Under the pieces are notes generated by a model. The model did not search any database and was not told where the DNA came from. It saw only the letters and a program-made list of their open reading frames with translations. Source: Uranotaenia lowii (taxonomy: Eukaryota; Arthropoda; Insecta; Diptera; Culicidae). Taken from it: a DNA stretch of 64,000 nucleotides. Below, one piece after another: positions 37,540 through 50,596 of the stretch. A program made the translations under genes and the position numbers. Position 1 is the stretch's first letter, and every line of letters begins with the position of its first letter. The DNA lies in assembly GCF_029784155.1 (NCBI RefSeq), contig NC_073693.1:26386002-26450001 (forward strand). Reading direction: 5' to 3'.

Positions 37540-37774
37540 AAAACGGCTTTCTAAAGACCTTTTATGATTATTTTTGGAAACTTGCCCAAAAAATTTCGTT
37601 TTGGGAGCAAAAACAAATTGTTTGTTTTTTTAATTATTAAATTTGACAAATAAATTGAATCAATACGGGCCTTGTTCAATGGAAACCGTGCAACTGGGCA
37701 GAGCTGGACTGTTCCCAAATTATCTGTTATATATCCAGGCAAACCCGGATAAAACCAGGCAGTCTGGCAACCTT
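37540..37774 (-). mobile_element. CCGG-rich MITE, copy E (truncated)
   Basis: Minus orientation. The right edge AGTCTGGCAACCTTA preceded by aaacccggataaaaccaggc is the best preserved family head in the window. It also holds ttcaatggaaaccgtgcaac and cgggccttg blocks. The tail end is missing or diverged. Confidence 0.6.
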
Positions 37775-39100
37775 AGACTAAACTCTACTTGATAGCAAAT
37801 AACTTCTTTTGAGAATAAAAACACAACCCCAATGGTTTTAAGACTCACACTATATTTTTTTAAGTCTAAAATTAGGGTACTGTCAGATTTAAAGAAAAAG
37901 GTTCAATGTTCAGGTTTTCAATGTTTTTCAAACAAGTTGTTACAATTAACGACGATCTTAACAAATTATTGATTTATATGAATATAATATGAACTGGAAA
38001 AGTTGATGCAATTAGGAAAATTTTTCATAAAAACACGGCGAACTAACTTCTAATTTTTAAATAAAAATGTTATTTTCAAGTAATCAAAGCAAATAACTAC
38101 ATACATACATACAATATTGACAAGAACAGAAAAAAAATTTAAATTTTTTTTGTTCAATAAAACAGCACTATACGATGTCTAATACTCACATTAAATTTGA
38201 AAAGAAAACTAAAATCCAAATCACTCAACTTAAGACTTCATTCTGTCTTAGACAGGAATGAACTTAAAAAACACTTATTCAATTTTTGTTCTTAGATTTG
38301 GATTTTTTACCAAAATTTACATTTAAGTTCTATTCTACCTTTGGATCATTTCGAAGACCATGATAAATTTGAGGATAAATACGGCTGTTATGTTTTCAAA
38401 CTAAATGAAGTTTTTTTCGATGATCAGAATCAGATCAGAACTGAAACTTCAGAGAGAACAGTGTTCAGGATTGCATTGGATTTTTGCTAATAGTTAAAAT
38501 TCAAATGGTCATAATTAAAAATGACTACACAGAATGGTTGAACAGTGTACTTGTTGTGGCTGGACCATTTTTTAATCTTTCAGGTAGCGAAATTAAAAAC
38601 AACTGTTCTTGTAATTACAACTTTCCCCGCTCAACTTATACAAATGATTACAAAAAAAAACAATGGCAAACTGGCAACATTTAAAATTGAAAATTAAAGC
38701 AACGATATAAGGGAATTTCAAAACAGTATTATAGTGGATCTATATTCGGGTGATCAATTTGAGTGAGACCCATCTGTACTGATACCATTTACGGTGGATG
38801 TTATGGCTGATAACTTTATTTTTCTGCGGCTGATAACTTTATCGTTTACGTCTCCAACTTCAAGAAAATTGGAAGATTTTTTCAAGACAAAAAATCTTTT
38901 CCCGCAGTGGTGATCATCTTGTTCTGTATCCTAATTAAAATCTTAGCAAAATCTTTGACAGATGTGTTAAAAATGTTTATTCTAAGTTTGGATCAGTCCA
39001 TGAGCTGCAAACATGTGCAAACATATACAAATAAGCATAAAGATTTTCAATATTCAATCGGCTCTATCAAAAAATTTGGAACCTTGGAGAATCCAATTTA
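37775..39100. other. A+T-rich DNA, nothing identified
   Basis: A+T-rich. Short frames (38484-38684, 38907-39134 plus) carry no motif. Confidence 0.4.
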
Positions 39101-40305
39101 CTTAGGGTTAGTTGCCCTACGTTGGACCCTTTAAGTGGTGGTTTTTATAATTACAGGGTTTCCTCATGAATGGAAGCATGTTGAGTATATTTAAAAAAAT
39201 CCTTTTATTGTTTATGATCTTATTTTCAAGTATCAATGACATTTTCAAACATAGATTTTGAGTTTTCAAAATGCTGGATTTTCGAAAAAAAATCGACAAA
39301 TTGATTAAATTGGTAATTTTAAATCAACGACTACAGGGTGTACTCGATTCTACGTAGACTTGATTATCCTGTGCCTCGATTGTCCGATTAAACTTCAGTT
39401 CGAACGTTACAAACCATATTTGATACTCTTTTTCACATTCAGAAAAAGTGAAAAAAAAATCATGTGTTAAATTTTCTGACTCGATTACCCATCGAATTCG
39501 ATTATATGTTCCGAAAAATATTGGAGGGAACGTTGAGTCGAGTCCGACTTGTTTCATAAAAAATATTACAGATTTTTAATGATTAAAAAACACTTGAAAT
39601 ATCTGTTTTAATATCTCAACATTTTCACTCACAGTCAGCACTGCAATAGTTATTACTTATTTTTGTAATTAACAGTTTATTTGCATGATTATGACAAAAA
39701 TTTTAATGAGGCTGAATATAGGTGCATATAAGGGTATAAACGGACGACAGTATTGGCGAAAAATTGGCCTCAGCCATAACCTCAAATTTTGATTTGCTGG
39801 CGACCTCACCAGTGATGCTAGGTGCGTTACTAAAATCAGTATTTTCTTGTTTTAATCTATTTCCTTTTATTTAAGGAGAAATAGGTAGTAATTTTCATAT
39901 TTTTCACAGTAATAGTGGATTTCCTTTAAACTTGGTCTTGGAAAGATGAAAAATGAGATTTTTGCTCAAACACTCTGATTTCTCAAAATGCCGTACACGA
40001 ATTAGGCAATCATTTAGAAAAACGTCGAAAATTGTATCAGAACTACTTTTTATGGCAAAAAACGATATGATGGGTTGATGGAAGAATAAGAGTTCATGGT
40101 TATCGTTGAATTTTTTTAATCTATGATGGCGAAATAAATTATATTTTTGGCATTCAAGGAACAAAGAAGGGTCCCTCACCCTATTTGACAGTATTTCAAT
40201 AACAAGTGCTCCAATCATGCATAATTATTACCAGTTTTTGGTTTTTTAATCGATAATTTCAATGCTTTCTTATTGAAACATAAAGTTAGTTTATAGGAAT
40301 TTCCA
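39101..40305 (+). repeat. Dispersed repeat family B, copy 2, carrying an insertion
   Basis: Begins TTAGGGTTAGTTGCCCTACG, then tggaccctttaagtggtgg. It shares the later blocks of copy 1: an atctcaacattttcactc block near 39613, cagtttatttgcatgattat, an ..actttttatggcaaaaaa block near 40044, and ggcattcaaggaacaaagaa through ctcaccctat near 40149-40182. The pogo-like segment at 39334-39556 has no counterpart in copy 1. Confidence 0.65.
39334..39556. mobile_element. Pogo/Tigger-like MITE inside repeat B
   Basis: Starts CAGGGTGTACTCGATTCTAC directly after TA (39332-39333). It continues with gacttgattatcctgtgcct and cgattgtccgatt, repeated 'cgatta-tcc' units of the kind that mark pogo/Tigger termini. 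The right part, read on the minus strand, has ggactcgactcaacgttcc and ggtaatcgagtc, a loose inverted match. The right end is not certain. The 77-codon frame on the minus strand (39324-39557) is too short to be transposase. Confidence 0.5.
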
Positions 40306-40544
40306 CCCCAAAAAAGTGTATTGAGGATAGAAAGGAGTTGTTTTACGGTAGAAACAGAAAAAATATGATAGATCAATTAAATGTTATTATAATATTAATG
40401 ATATTCAATTCCTGATTTAAAAATAAACCTCAAAAATGTGTGCGCGCTTATAACAATTTTTACCACTGAACTCTTTCATTAGAACAAAAAATGCGAGTAA
40501 CAAGAAAAACAAAGTAGAGTAAATAGAATGAAAGTATAAATATT
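40306..40544. other. A+T-rich DNA, nothing identified
   Basis: Short A+T-rich spacer between repeat B and the next MITE. Confidence 0.4.
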
Positions 40545-40792
40545 TTCAAAAGCAAAAGGTTTTTAGGAAGCTTGAAATACGATTTAAAATCAACCGATGA
40601 GTTTTGATGAAAAAAATGGTCTTTTCAATTTTTTTTCTTGATTTTTGTTGAGTGGTGTCTAGATTTTGACAAAATTTGACCAGATATTGCACGGATTTTT
40701 TGTCGGCGATTTTTAAATCAAGTGCCCGGATTTTGAGAGATTTTAAGATAAAATTGTCCGGCCCGAAAACGTGCTGAAAAAATTCTGGCAAT
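40545..40792 (+). mobile_element. CCGG-rich MITE, copy F (3' half)
   Basis: The right half is well preserved: gaaatacgatttaaaatcaa, gttttgatgaaaaaaatgg, ttcttgatttttgttgagtg, gtgcccggattttgagag, ttgtccggcccg, and the terminus GTGCTGAAAAAATTCTGGCA. The head with the left terminal repeat is absent. Near copy C in structure. Confidence 0.65.
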
Positions 40793-42816
40793 CATTATCT
40801 CAAATGACATTAATATTGAGAAGAAAATTACATGAAATACCAGGAAAAGTAAGCTTGACAATTTTTAATGCTTTTTGTAGTGGTTTTAATTTTCGATGCT
40901 GATACATTTCGATGTTTTGAATTGTTTTTAAACGGTTGAAATTTTTCCAAACTTATTCAAGCTTTTGAAAGCCTTTATTCTTTTCAAATCTTAAAAAATC
41001 TTTGGAGTAATGAGTGATTCTTTATACTCTATTATCTGTTTCGTCTCCTTCTTTAAGAGCTGTTCCATCGTTGTTAAGTTGAAATATTTAAAAGTGTAAT
41101 GATTCTGTAGCTGTATTTATACCAGTTTGAGTATTTCATTAAACCTTCAAATTTGTCTCTAAGTTTTCATAAATTTCTTGAGTTTACTTTACTTTTCAGG
41201 ATAAAACCAAAAAAAAAAAAATGAGGTCCTTCAAAGTTTCTTCATACGGGTTCAATTTTTAAGGAGTTCCCAGAAAATTTACACTCTTCAAAGCGATTTT
41301 TTGTTATTTTAAGCCTAAGGTTGTGTCAAATTCATGCACATTTTAATCGAAACTCCTTTGGAGTTTTTCATGTTACTGTGAAATTCGTTTATTAAATTTC
41401 AAATAATTTGTTAACAGAAACTCTGATTTTAAATGAAGGTTGTATTGCGAAATATCCATATATTTCCATATATTTTTGCTCATTAAGTTTAAAAAAAAAT
41501 CTTGTGAGGTGCTTTTATACAATCAAAAAAAAGATCATTTTTTAAATTCCAACTTGGACGAGGACAACGAAGCGATAAAAATGGAAATAGAAGTTTAAAG
41601 GCTCCAAAAAATAAGTTTTAAAATCAAAAACCTTTAGCAATACTACTGACGGGATTCGTTTTGAATAAAAAAAAAATCTAATGAGGAGCTAATTGACATT
41701 ACATTAATCTGAATAAAATGGTCTATCTTTTTTAAAAAAAAAATAATTATAGACTTATCAGTTTTTAAGAAACAACAGATACCGTGGTTTTGTGACAATT
41801 AAACTTAAAATAGATCAAATTGTCTTTCAAGGAAAGTGTCAATTTGACACACTCTTTGAAGCATGTCTGCTGTTTTGCTTTTATCTCAGAGCTCTGACTT
41901 TTTGTCCTTTTTTTAAGCTTTGAACTATTTTTAGCTGTGTTAAGCTGGCTCGAAATATTTTAAAGCTTGTTCGGTTGAAACAGTTGCTTATTGAATTAAT
42001 TTTTTGTTCTTTGTCAGTTCTAGGCTTTTACATATCTTGTTTCAAGATTATAAATAACCAATAAACTAAACGACTGTTGAACTTAAATAAGCGTAAACTA
42101 GATAAGCGAGAAACCTCTAGAGAGAGAAAAACTACAAGGTCCCATGACTTTTATGGAAAAAAACCTTTATAGGGGAGAATGGAAAACCTCTTGAAGTGAG
42201 AAGTTTTACTTGGCTAAGCTGAAAATACCAAAAAAGCGGACATTTCCGAACTAAAACTATTGTTGAAAATGTCATTGTGGAACGAACAGAAACTGTAAAA
42301 TTTTCAATATCAACAAACTGGTGTATCTTTCCTTTGTTTTATGGGATTTTTTTAGATGCATAGTAATAAATTAACTGTTTCTAGATTTTTTTTTTGCTAA
42401 GTTGGATAAGTTTAAAACCTCTTTAAATGATAAAAAAGACGTATCAAGTCTCTTGGACTGGTCTTCACTTTCCAAGCTTGAATGTATAAGATATTGTTTC
42501 TAAAATCAAATTTCATAAAAAATAAACTGAAAAAAATCTCTACATAAAAATTTATTAATGGAAATAAAAATTATCTGAATAGTTTTTCAAATGTTCTACA
42601 TAAGCTAACTTAGTTTGATTTCTGTCATTTCGATACCTACAGTTAAGAATATTTGAGCTTAATAATTTCCAAATGCTTGAAAGTCAAATCAAATGTCGTA
42701 GTAAATATCCTAAAAACGTGTGGATTTACTGTTTTCATCCTTTTTCGTATGAACTAATTTGCATTTGAACTTGTTTGAAGATAAATTTCCTTATTCCTGA
42801 CAAGATCACAAAGCAA
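40793..42816. other. A+T-rich DNA, nothing identified
   Basis: Two kilobases of A+T-rich DNA without supported features. Confidence 0.4.
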
Positions 42817-43274
42817 AAGGTTGTCAGATTGCCCGGTTTTATCTGGGGTTTCCTCTTTATTCACAACAATATTTGAGATAATTCCGGCCTGGTTGCCCGA
42901 ATTTCATTGAAAAGTCCAGGATTTTGCCTGGATTAGTAGATTTTATTTTTGTTACATTATTTGTGCGAAATGTGGTCGACAATTTTTAATTTTAATTTTT
43001 TAATTTTTCAAACGGACTCAAACACACACATACAGAATCTAAATGAAACTTGATGTTTCCTCGAAAAGATTCCTTTTTATTTAACTCTTAGCATACAACT
43101 TTCGAAGATTTGATAGATAGCATTTTACAAATACTAAAACCATCAACTCAGAGAAAGTGTACTATGTACGCCGTGGACTGCGTCTTTCTCAATCAAATGC
43201 TCAGATTTTGCCAGGTTTTTAGATAAAATTTCCCGGATTGGTACGGCCTGGAAATGTGTTGAAAATATTCTAGT
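42817..43274 (+). mobile_element. CCGG-rich MITE, copy G
   Basis: Left end AAGGTTGTCAGATTGCCCGG followed by ttttatctggggtttcc. Further blocks are ggcctggttgcccgaatttc, attgaaaagtccaggatttt, atgctcagattttgccaggt and ttcccggattggtacggcct. The right terminal repeat is weak (gttgaaaatattctag). The centre (about 43020-43170) contains sequence not seen in the other copies, so the similar overall length to copy A may be a coincidence. Confidence 0.6.
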
Positions 43275-43689
43275 ATTTAACCCTTTAATTGCAGTTTTCA
43301 AGTTACCAAATTATTTTCGAAAAAAGAGCTAAATCCTTATGCTAAGAATAAATATATTATAGAAAAAGCAGAGCATAGCTTACAGGATTTCGAAAAATTG
43401 AGATTTTGAGTTTTGAATCGATAATTTTATCTATGTTTAGTTATGAGTGCCGGTTTCAATATTTCAGTTATGACTAATGAGTTTTCATCAACAACTTTGA
43501 GATTGAATTTGTTTTGATTTTTTACATTTTATGTTATTACTCAGGGAATATAAAATAAACTGATGTTATAAATTAAATTATCAAAAATCTTCGTTATCCA
43601 AAAATATACTTGAAAAATCAAGATGAATCAAGAAGTGACAGCTGGTAATGATAGAAAATATTTATTTCAAATTATTAAAAGAAAAGAAG
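43275..43689. other. A+T-rich DNA, nothing identified
   Basis: A+T-rich transition into the next balanced block. An 88-codon plus-strand frame begins at 43623, without recognisable motif. Confidence 0.35.
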
Positions 43690-45360
43690 TTCAATGTTTG
43701 CAATTGAGAGCCACCCTCGCTCAATTGTATAAATATTTGAAGTGGAAAACAAATGCTCCAGAATCTGTTCCTCGCCTCTTACCGGAAGCAAGTTTTTTTT
43801 ATCTTAGGCAGAGCAACCGAAACCAGATTGACTCTTTTATGAGCAACAAACAGAGCAGCAGAAAAGCTAGAGTTTGGAAAAAGGCCTAAAAATCTGTATC
43901 AGTAGTTCCCTCATACATATAGAAAAAGAGACAAAAACGAACGGGCGACTACGCTGTTGGTAGAGTTGAAGAGTTTTATTGCTGCATATTTATATTTTAC
44001 ACAGATCTTTCGGATTCAGATTCACTTGGGAAGTGGGAGGCGAGGGTGGTGTAAGATGTGTTGGCACAGGCCCACCCCCGCATCAACCGAATGCCAATAG
44101 TGGTAAACTCCACCGATCGTTGGATGGAAGAAGGAATCTGCGTTCCGGATTCCGGTGCGTTTGCACCATTTCCAGAAAGCGCCGGCACAAGTGCCACAGA
44201 TTTTATTAATTATTTCGAATTTAAATATAAATTTTCCTTAATGGGTTGATGTTGTTGTTGTTGCTGCTGCTGTTTCTGAAAGGGAAAACAACCATGCGGA
44301 CATCGGATTTCAGGCTTTTATGAGTCAGGGGGTGGCGGCAGGATTGTGGGTGGCTTGTGGAAGTTCGCATACAAGAGCTATAAATGTGCAGCGAATGAGT
44401 TTTTACGGCGAAGGATTTCCTCCCCGAAGAAAGGAGTTGTCTGAAGCACTTACTGAATGGGACAACATGTTGTGAGATTTGGGAATTAATGAGAGGCTTT
44501 AGAGCTACATATGCTGGAGCTGTAAAGAATGAGTAAAGGTTGTTGAAGCAAGAATCAATTTTGGAAAAAATATATCCGAAACCAGATTACGACCGAAAAA
44601 AAAATTAACCCAAATGTCCTGGACATACACTTTTTTAATTTTTTAAAATATTTTTTGTTTATTTTCAACTATAAATTTAAATGAACTTAGAATAAATAAA
44701 TGAAAAATATATGACAAAAGTCTAAAACTTAAATTAGGAAAACGTTTCCTCGTTTCTTTCATAAGCGAAGGATTACGGAAATTCATTCCGTTCTGATCCT
44801 TCAAGCTAAAGTTATGAGATACGAAACACCTTCCCAGGCTCTAGCATTTTCTTTTTCCCGTTTTCCCCTGATAGAAAGTCCATTCTGCAAAAATGGGGTC
44901 CTAAGGTCTTCCAACAATTCATTTAAGATTTACTTTTCGGAGCTGACACGGGCCCTTTTCCCCAATTTCTTCCCACCTCTCGCTTTTCCTCAAGAAGAAA
45001 GTCGCAATATGAGAAAAGTGTTTGTGTTTCGTATACATTTTCGTCCCATCCATCATCGCCGAACTGACAAAAGTGAGACTTGGATGCTGCTTCTACACTA
45101 CTGGTGGTGGTGGGTCATGCAAATAAATATTTTCAATTAAAAGAGGATGAACCTGCTTTTTCTGCCGCACCGCCAGCTTCTAGAAGTGGTCAATTTCAGC
45201 CTGATTGACCATGGATTTAGAGCGAAGGGAAAATTTTGCTTGAGGAGCCGAATTTCGGTTTCCGCTGTAAATGAGTTTTGGCTTTCGGGAGTTTTATGAG
45301 GGGAGCTGAAATGTGCTGAATACGACCAATGCTAGGTTTACACAAGAAGCTTTGCTACTC
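43690..45360. other. Balanced block with GTT/GCT repeat, no gene identified
   Basis: Higher G+C than its surroundings, with a short GTT/GCT trinucleotide run at 44247-44272. Overlapping short frames on both strands (such as 43979-44209 and its antisense) and a 108-codon frame at 44814-45140 have no known domain. Likely single-copy host DNA. Confidence 0.4.
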
Positions 45361-45999
45361 TGATGTTCATCTTTCTGAATACAAAGATTAAATTCTGTAA
45401 ACGGTTTTCGAAAGGCAGTTCTATGCAGTCACGTAAATCTTGGGATGATTGAATTTATGGAAGCAATCTACTTGAAAATTTTATGATAAATTTAAAATAG
45501 ATAAACTTCCTTTCTCAAACTCACCAGTTTTATCTCATTTTGGGAATTTTCAATATTTACCTGAAAAGAGATAAATAAAAATATGATAAGTTATTGAATT
45601 CGGAATATTTTTGAAAACATTGATTTATGGAAACACACACCTAAACAACTGCTTAATGATACATGGCGACTGTTAAAAATAGTTTACCCCTTTTGGCACC
45701 TCGTTTTCCTCGAACGCTTCATGAGGTGAATGAAACTGCTAAAAAAGCAAAACTAAAACAAAAGTGTAGACGCTTTCTACAGATTGTTCATGTTTTTCAC
45801 CAGATTTCCTCATCCTTTTTTTAACTTTGGTTTAAATAAAAGCGGTTAAAATCAGGTGCCGTGACTTTTGATTGCTTACCCTTCCAGGCGATAAGAGAGG
45901 AACAAAAAAAGCATAACTTTGTTTAAACTAAGCAGTTTATTCCTTTGGGAAAAAATGACAGGATTTTTTATCCAACAATCACACTTTCAACTAGCGAAG
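45361..45999. other. Left flank of the satellite region, no gene
   Basis: Mixed-composition DNA leading to the satellite. Nothing specific is seen. Confidence 0.4.
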
Positions 46000-47697
46000 A
46001 CAATTAACAATTTTAACAATTTTAACAATTTTGACAATTTTGACAATTTTGACAATTTTGACAATTTTGACAATTTTGACAATTTTGACAATTTTGACAA
46101 TTTTGACAATTTTGATAATTTTGACAATTTTGACAATTTTGACAATTTTGACAATTTTGACAATTTTGACAATTTTAACAATTTTGACAGTTTTGACAAT
46201 TTTAACAATTTTGACAGTTTTGACAATTTTGACAATTTTGACAATTTTGACAATTTTGACAATTTTGACAATTTTGACAATTTTGACAATTTTGACAATT
46301 TTGACAATTTTGACAATTTTGACAATTTTGACAATTTTGACAATTTTGACAATTTTGACAATTTTGACAATTTTGACAATTTTGACAATTTTGACAATTT
46401 TGACAATTTTGACAATTTTGACAATTTTGACAATTTCGACAATTTTGACAATTTTGACAATTTTGACAATTTTGACAATTTTGACAATTTTGACAATTTT
46501 GACAATTTTGACAATTTTGACAATTTTGACAATTTTGACAATTTTGACAATTTTGACAATTTTGACAATTTTGACAATTTTGACAATTTTGACAATTTTG
46601 ACAATTTTGACAATTTTGACAATTTTGACAATTTTGACAATTTTGACAATTTTGACAATTTTGACAATTTTGACAATTTTGACAATTTTGACAATTTTGA
46701 CAATTTTGACAATTTTGACAATTTTGACAATTTTGACAATTTTGACAATTTTGACAATTTTGACAATTTTGACAATTTTGACAATTTTGACAATTTTGAC
46801 AATTTTGACAATTTTGACAATTTTGACAATTTTGACAATTTTGACAATTTTGACAATTTTGACAATTTTGACAATTTTGACAATTTTGACAATTTTGACA
46901 ATTTTGACAATTTTGACAATTTTGACAATTTTGACAATTTTGACAATTTCGACAATTTTGACAATTTTGACAATTTTGACAATTTTGACAATTTTGACAA
47001 TTTTGACAATTTTGACAATTTTGACAATTTTGACAATTTTGACAATTTTGACAATTTTGACAATTTTGACAATTTTGACAATTTTGACAATTTTGACAAT
47101 TTTGACAATTTTGACAATTTTGACAATTTTGACAATTTTGACAATTTTGACAATTTTGACAATTTTGACAATTTTGACAATTTTGACAATTTTGACAATT
47201 TTGACAATTTTGACAATTTTGACAATTTTGACAATTTTGACAATTTTGACAATTTTGACAATTTTGACAATTTTGACAATTTTGACAATTTTGACAATTT
47301 TGACAATTTTGACAATTTTGAAGATTTTGATAATTTTGACAATTTTGACAATTTTGACAATTTTGACAATTTTGACAATTTTGACAATTTTGACAATTTT
47401 GACAATTTTGACAGTTTTGACAGTTTTGACAATTTTGACAATTTTGACAATTTTGACAATTTTGACAATTTTGACAATTTTGACAATTTTGACAATTTTG
47501 ACAATTTTGACAATTTTGACAATTTTGACAATTTTGACAATTTTGACAATTTTGACAATTTTGACAATTTTGACAATTTTGACAATTTTGACAATTTTGA
47601 CAACTTTGACAATTTTGACAATTTTGACAATTTTGACAATTTTGACAATTTTGACAATTTTGAAAATTTTGACAATTTTGAAAATTTTGACAATTTT
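46000..47697 (+). repeat. 9-bp satellite, left block (GACAATTTT unit)
   Basis: About 1.7 kb of head-to-tail GACAATTTT, about 188 units, in near-perfect register. The left edge is graded (TTAACAATT units before TTGACAATT), and the right edge carries GAAAATTTT units. Single-base variants are scattered: AACAATTTT and GACAGTTTT around 46176-46220, GACAATTTC at 46437 and 46950, a GAAGATTTTGATAA patch near 47320, and GACAGTTTT pairs near 47410. Because nine is a multiple of three, five of the six frames stay open (repeats of DNF, TIL, KIV, KLS and NCQ); these are not genes. Confidence 0.98.
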
Positions 47698-48169
47698 CAT
47701 TGGAATATTTATTGCTTTGAACAAAACTTTGTCGTCCCAAATAATTTCAACGGCAGTCTTTCAGGCTTTCAGCAAGATTGCTTCTTTCGCTTACTGAAGG
47801 TAATTATTGATTTGTGGTTTCAAATTTAATTACTTTGCTCATTCGCCAAACCACAACTCCTCACTGGATTCCCACTGATGGCGTGTGTTTGTGGTCAGTT
47901 TCCCTCGATGTGCAGTAAGTAACCTTAGGAAGGGGAATCAAGCATGAAAAAAGTCAATGGGGAAAAAATCCAAAGCAAAGTGTAAATTCAATTTCAATTC
48001 TCTATCTTTAACCGACTCTGTTCTATTCCAAAAGAATGATTCAAATTTTGGTGAAAAGAAAAAAAATCGGATCAGTTTTTTTTATTTCATTTGATCCAAT
48101 ATTTTCAAAGTTGTATACCAATTGTTTGGGTTGAAACTAATTTTTTATTTATTATTATTATTATTATTA

Positions 48170-48211
<42 letters not shown>

Positions 48212-50596
48212 TTATTATAATTATTCGCCGAATTATTGAAATATATTGGCCCAACCTATTATATCAGTGTTCTTTTTTTATCAATTGATATCGAATTGGG
48301 AGACACATTGTCAGAAGAAAAATGTTTTTTCTTGAAATAAGCAAAAATTCTAACAATTCTTCCCAGAGATTGTTTTCCAAGAATTAGTAACGTGTGTTGC
48401 CCTCTTATAAGAGGAAATTTAATTTTACGTTAAGCAGAGAGAGACATTCCTTGTCAATCAGTAATGAAATTAAAAATGGTGTTCATCTTACGTGCTTGGA
48501 GTTTCCCAAGCTGTAAGTGAACTTGGGCTGTATTTTTTTTGACTCAACGTATTTTATGACGCCTTTCAGCTTTCAGCAAATGCCATTTCATATTTAACGT
48601 CAAACAACGAGCGATGAGATGATCAAATCATGCTCCAGTGAGCTGCAATGAAGATTTTCATTGTAATTAAGAGAGCTGCACTGATTTTTTTTTCTCCTCA
48701 AGGCAGCTCAAGCTTCAAGTGAAAACATATTTCTGAAACGTCAGTCAAATTTTTCTAAAGGGTACAGCATGCTGTCATGTTGCTGTTGCAATTTTTTTAG
48801 CCCACCTAAAACAATGGAAAATCCTTGGTATGACGGTGATTTCCCTGTTATTGCTAATGTTGGTGACTTCTTTACTAATTCTCTTTCATTGAAACTTTAT
48901 TAGGTTTCCTATAAAAAAAAATCTCCCTTCAACTTAAGCCAAACAATTACCTGCAGCAGCAAATGAACGTCGTCCCACTCAGGGAGAAAAGCAATAAAAT
49001 TTCCCGATAACGGAAACACAAGACGCCGCCATCGGTTCTGGTCAAATAAATAAATCCAAAAAAAAAAAACGAAACAAAAATCCTGTCGCTACCTTTCGAG
49101 TGACAAATTTCCTGCCGTACTGTGCAATGATGTTTAGGAATAAAAACTTTTGTTTTTATTAGCTTCCGCAGGTGATAAATTTGGTCATTTGATTTCAATC
49201 GGTGCCGATTGGGTGATTGCTTTTTTTTTGGTAACTTGGTTTGTAATTTCCTTACCGAAAGCTCAAGGCGTTCAATCGAAATTAGAACAAAGCAAGGGCT
49301 TGATTAACATTCGAACATTTGTTACCAATTTTATTGAACCAAACAAGATGGTAGATTGTCTTTTGGAAGATTGATGGAATGAATTGACACAAAATTTGAT
49401 AATTTTTGTTGGAAACTTTTTAACTTAAAATTCAACACTCTAAGTTTTTTGTCTCTCATAAAAATATTTTTACTATGGATCCATTACTCAATCTGTTACC
49501 CAAGCCTCAAAAACCAGTTTAAACTGAAAATTTTGATACTGAAAAAATCCACAAATTTTTGTTTAAAAAAAATTGTAAATAAGCTTCAGCGATTGTTGGA
49601 TGAAGCGAGGAAAAAAACCAAACAAAGTTTTGGGCAAATGAACACTATTTTTCTAAATTTCGATTTTTTTTCTGTTACAACTTAAGAGGACAGTTTTTTA
49701 ATTGGCTTCTTTTTCAATGTATTATTTTTATTTTATTCATAAATCTGCTCTCAAAGCACGCCATCTCATGCTGACTTTGTCTCTTGACATTTCAAAACTC
49801 CTTCCATAAGTTTGTAATAATCTACCTTGTGATTAAACTTTATTCTTCTGCAACCTTTAGCATTTTATTGGCATCGTTCAAATGCTTGATGCTGTTCTAA
49901 ATTAAGACCCATTCACCGGAGAGCCAATCATACTCATCAGGACTAATAAGCCCAGAGAGGCAGTAAAAGCCAAGAACGAATCCAATCCCCAAGAATCGTT
50001 TGGTGGATGGCGGGCTTGCACTTTTTATTGCAACAGCACCTGTGGCCTGGAAAGGTGTAATCACCAAACTTTATTGAATTTTGCGAACTGTAAACATTCA
50101 TTGAACCCATTTGAAGGTTGAAATGTTAGAAATATAATTTAAAAAAAAAGTCTATAAATTAAACTTTATTTTCACTTAGTAATGTCTCAATAACAACTCA
50201 CCGAATTCAATTCTCTGAATTCAAAATTACTTTTCAGATATCAATCTATTCAAAGCTTTTTAACTTGTGGTGAATTTATTAGAATGTCTGAAAAGCTTCG
50301 ACTTTCATGCTTAGAAAGCCAAAAACAAGAAAGAAATCGGGCTTAGAGAAAATCCCACCATCAAAGAGAACAACTTTTCAGCTGGAACATGCGAGAGAAC
50401 TACTCTCACACTTTTCCTGGAAAGCTTCGCTCGAAACGATCTGGCGACATCTTGGAGAATTTTTCCGCAGCTAACAAGCTGGTGGAGCGTGGTGAAAAGC
50501 AGACTGGAAAATGGTTGTTGGTTCAGGAAAATTCCGTCGTTTGGTTTTTTGGCGCTTCAACTTGTGATTTTTGGATTCCACCAAACACCTGTTGAT
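47698..50596. other. Single-copy spacer between inverted satellite blocks
   Basis: About 2.9 kb of more balanced DNA between the two 9-bp blocks. Short frames (48947-49198 minus, 49150-49374 plus, 50389-50595 plus) have no recognisable domain. I see no transposon and no RNA gene. It would be the loop of any fold-back formed by the flanking blocks. Confidence 0.5.
48147..48226. repeat. ATT trinucleotide microsatellite
   Basis: About 80 bp of ATT repeats with a few substitutions (GTT, TTT and TAA). The 65-codon frame across it (poly-I) is an artefact. Confidence 0.95.

Noticed and set aside
45919..47829. 636-codon open frame with FDN repeats
   Set aside because: It is the 9-bp satellite read in phase; four other frames over the same DNA are open for similar lengths, and the ends are unrelated flanking DNA.
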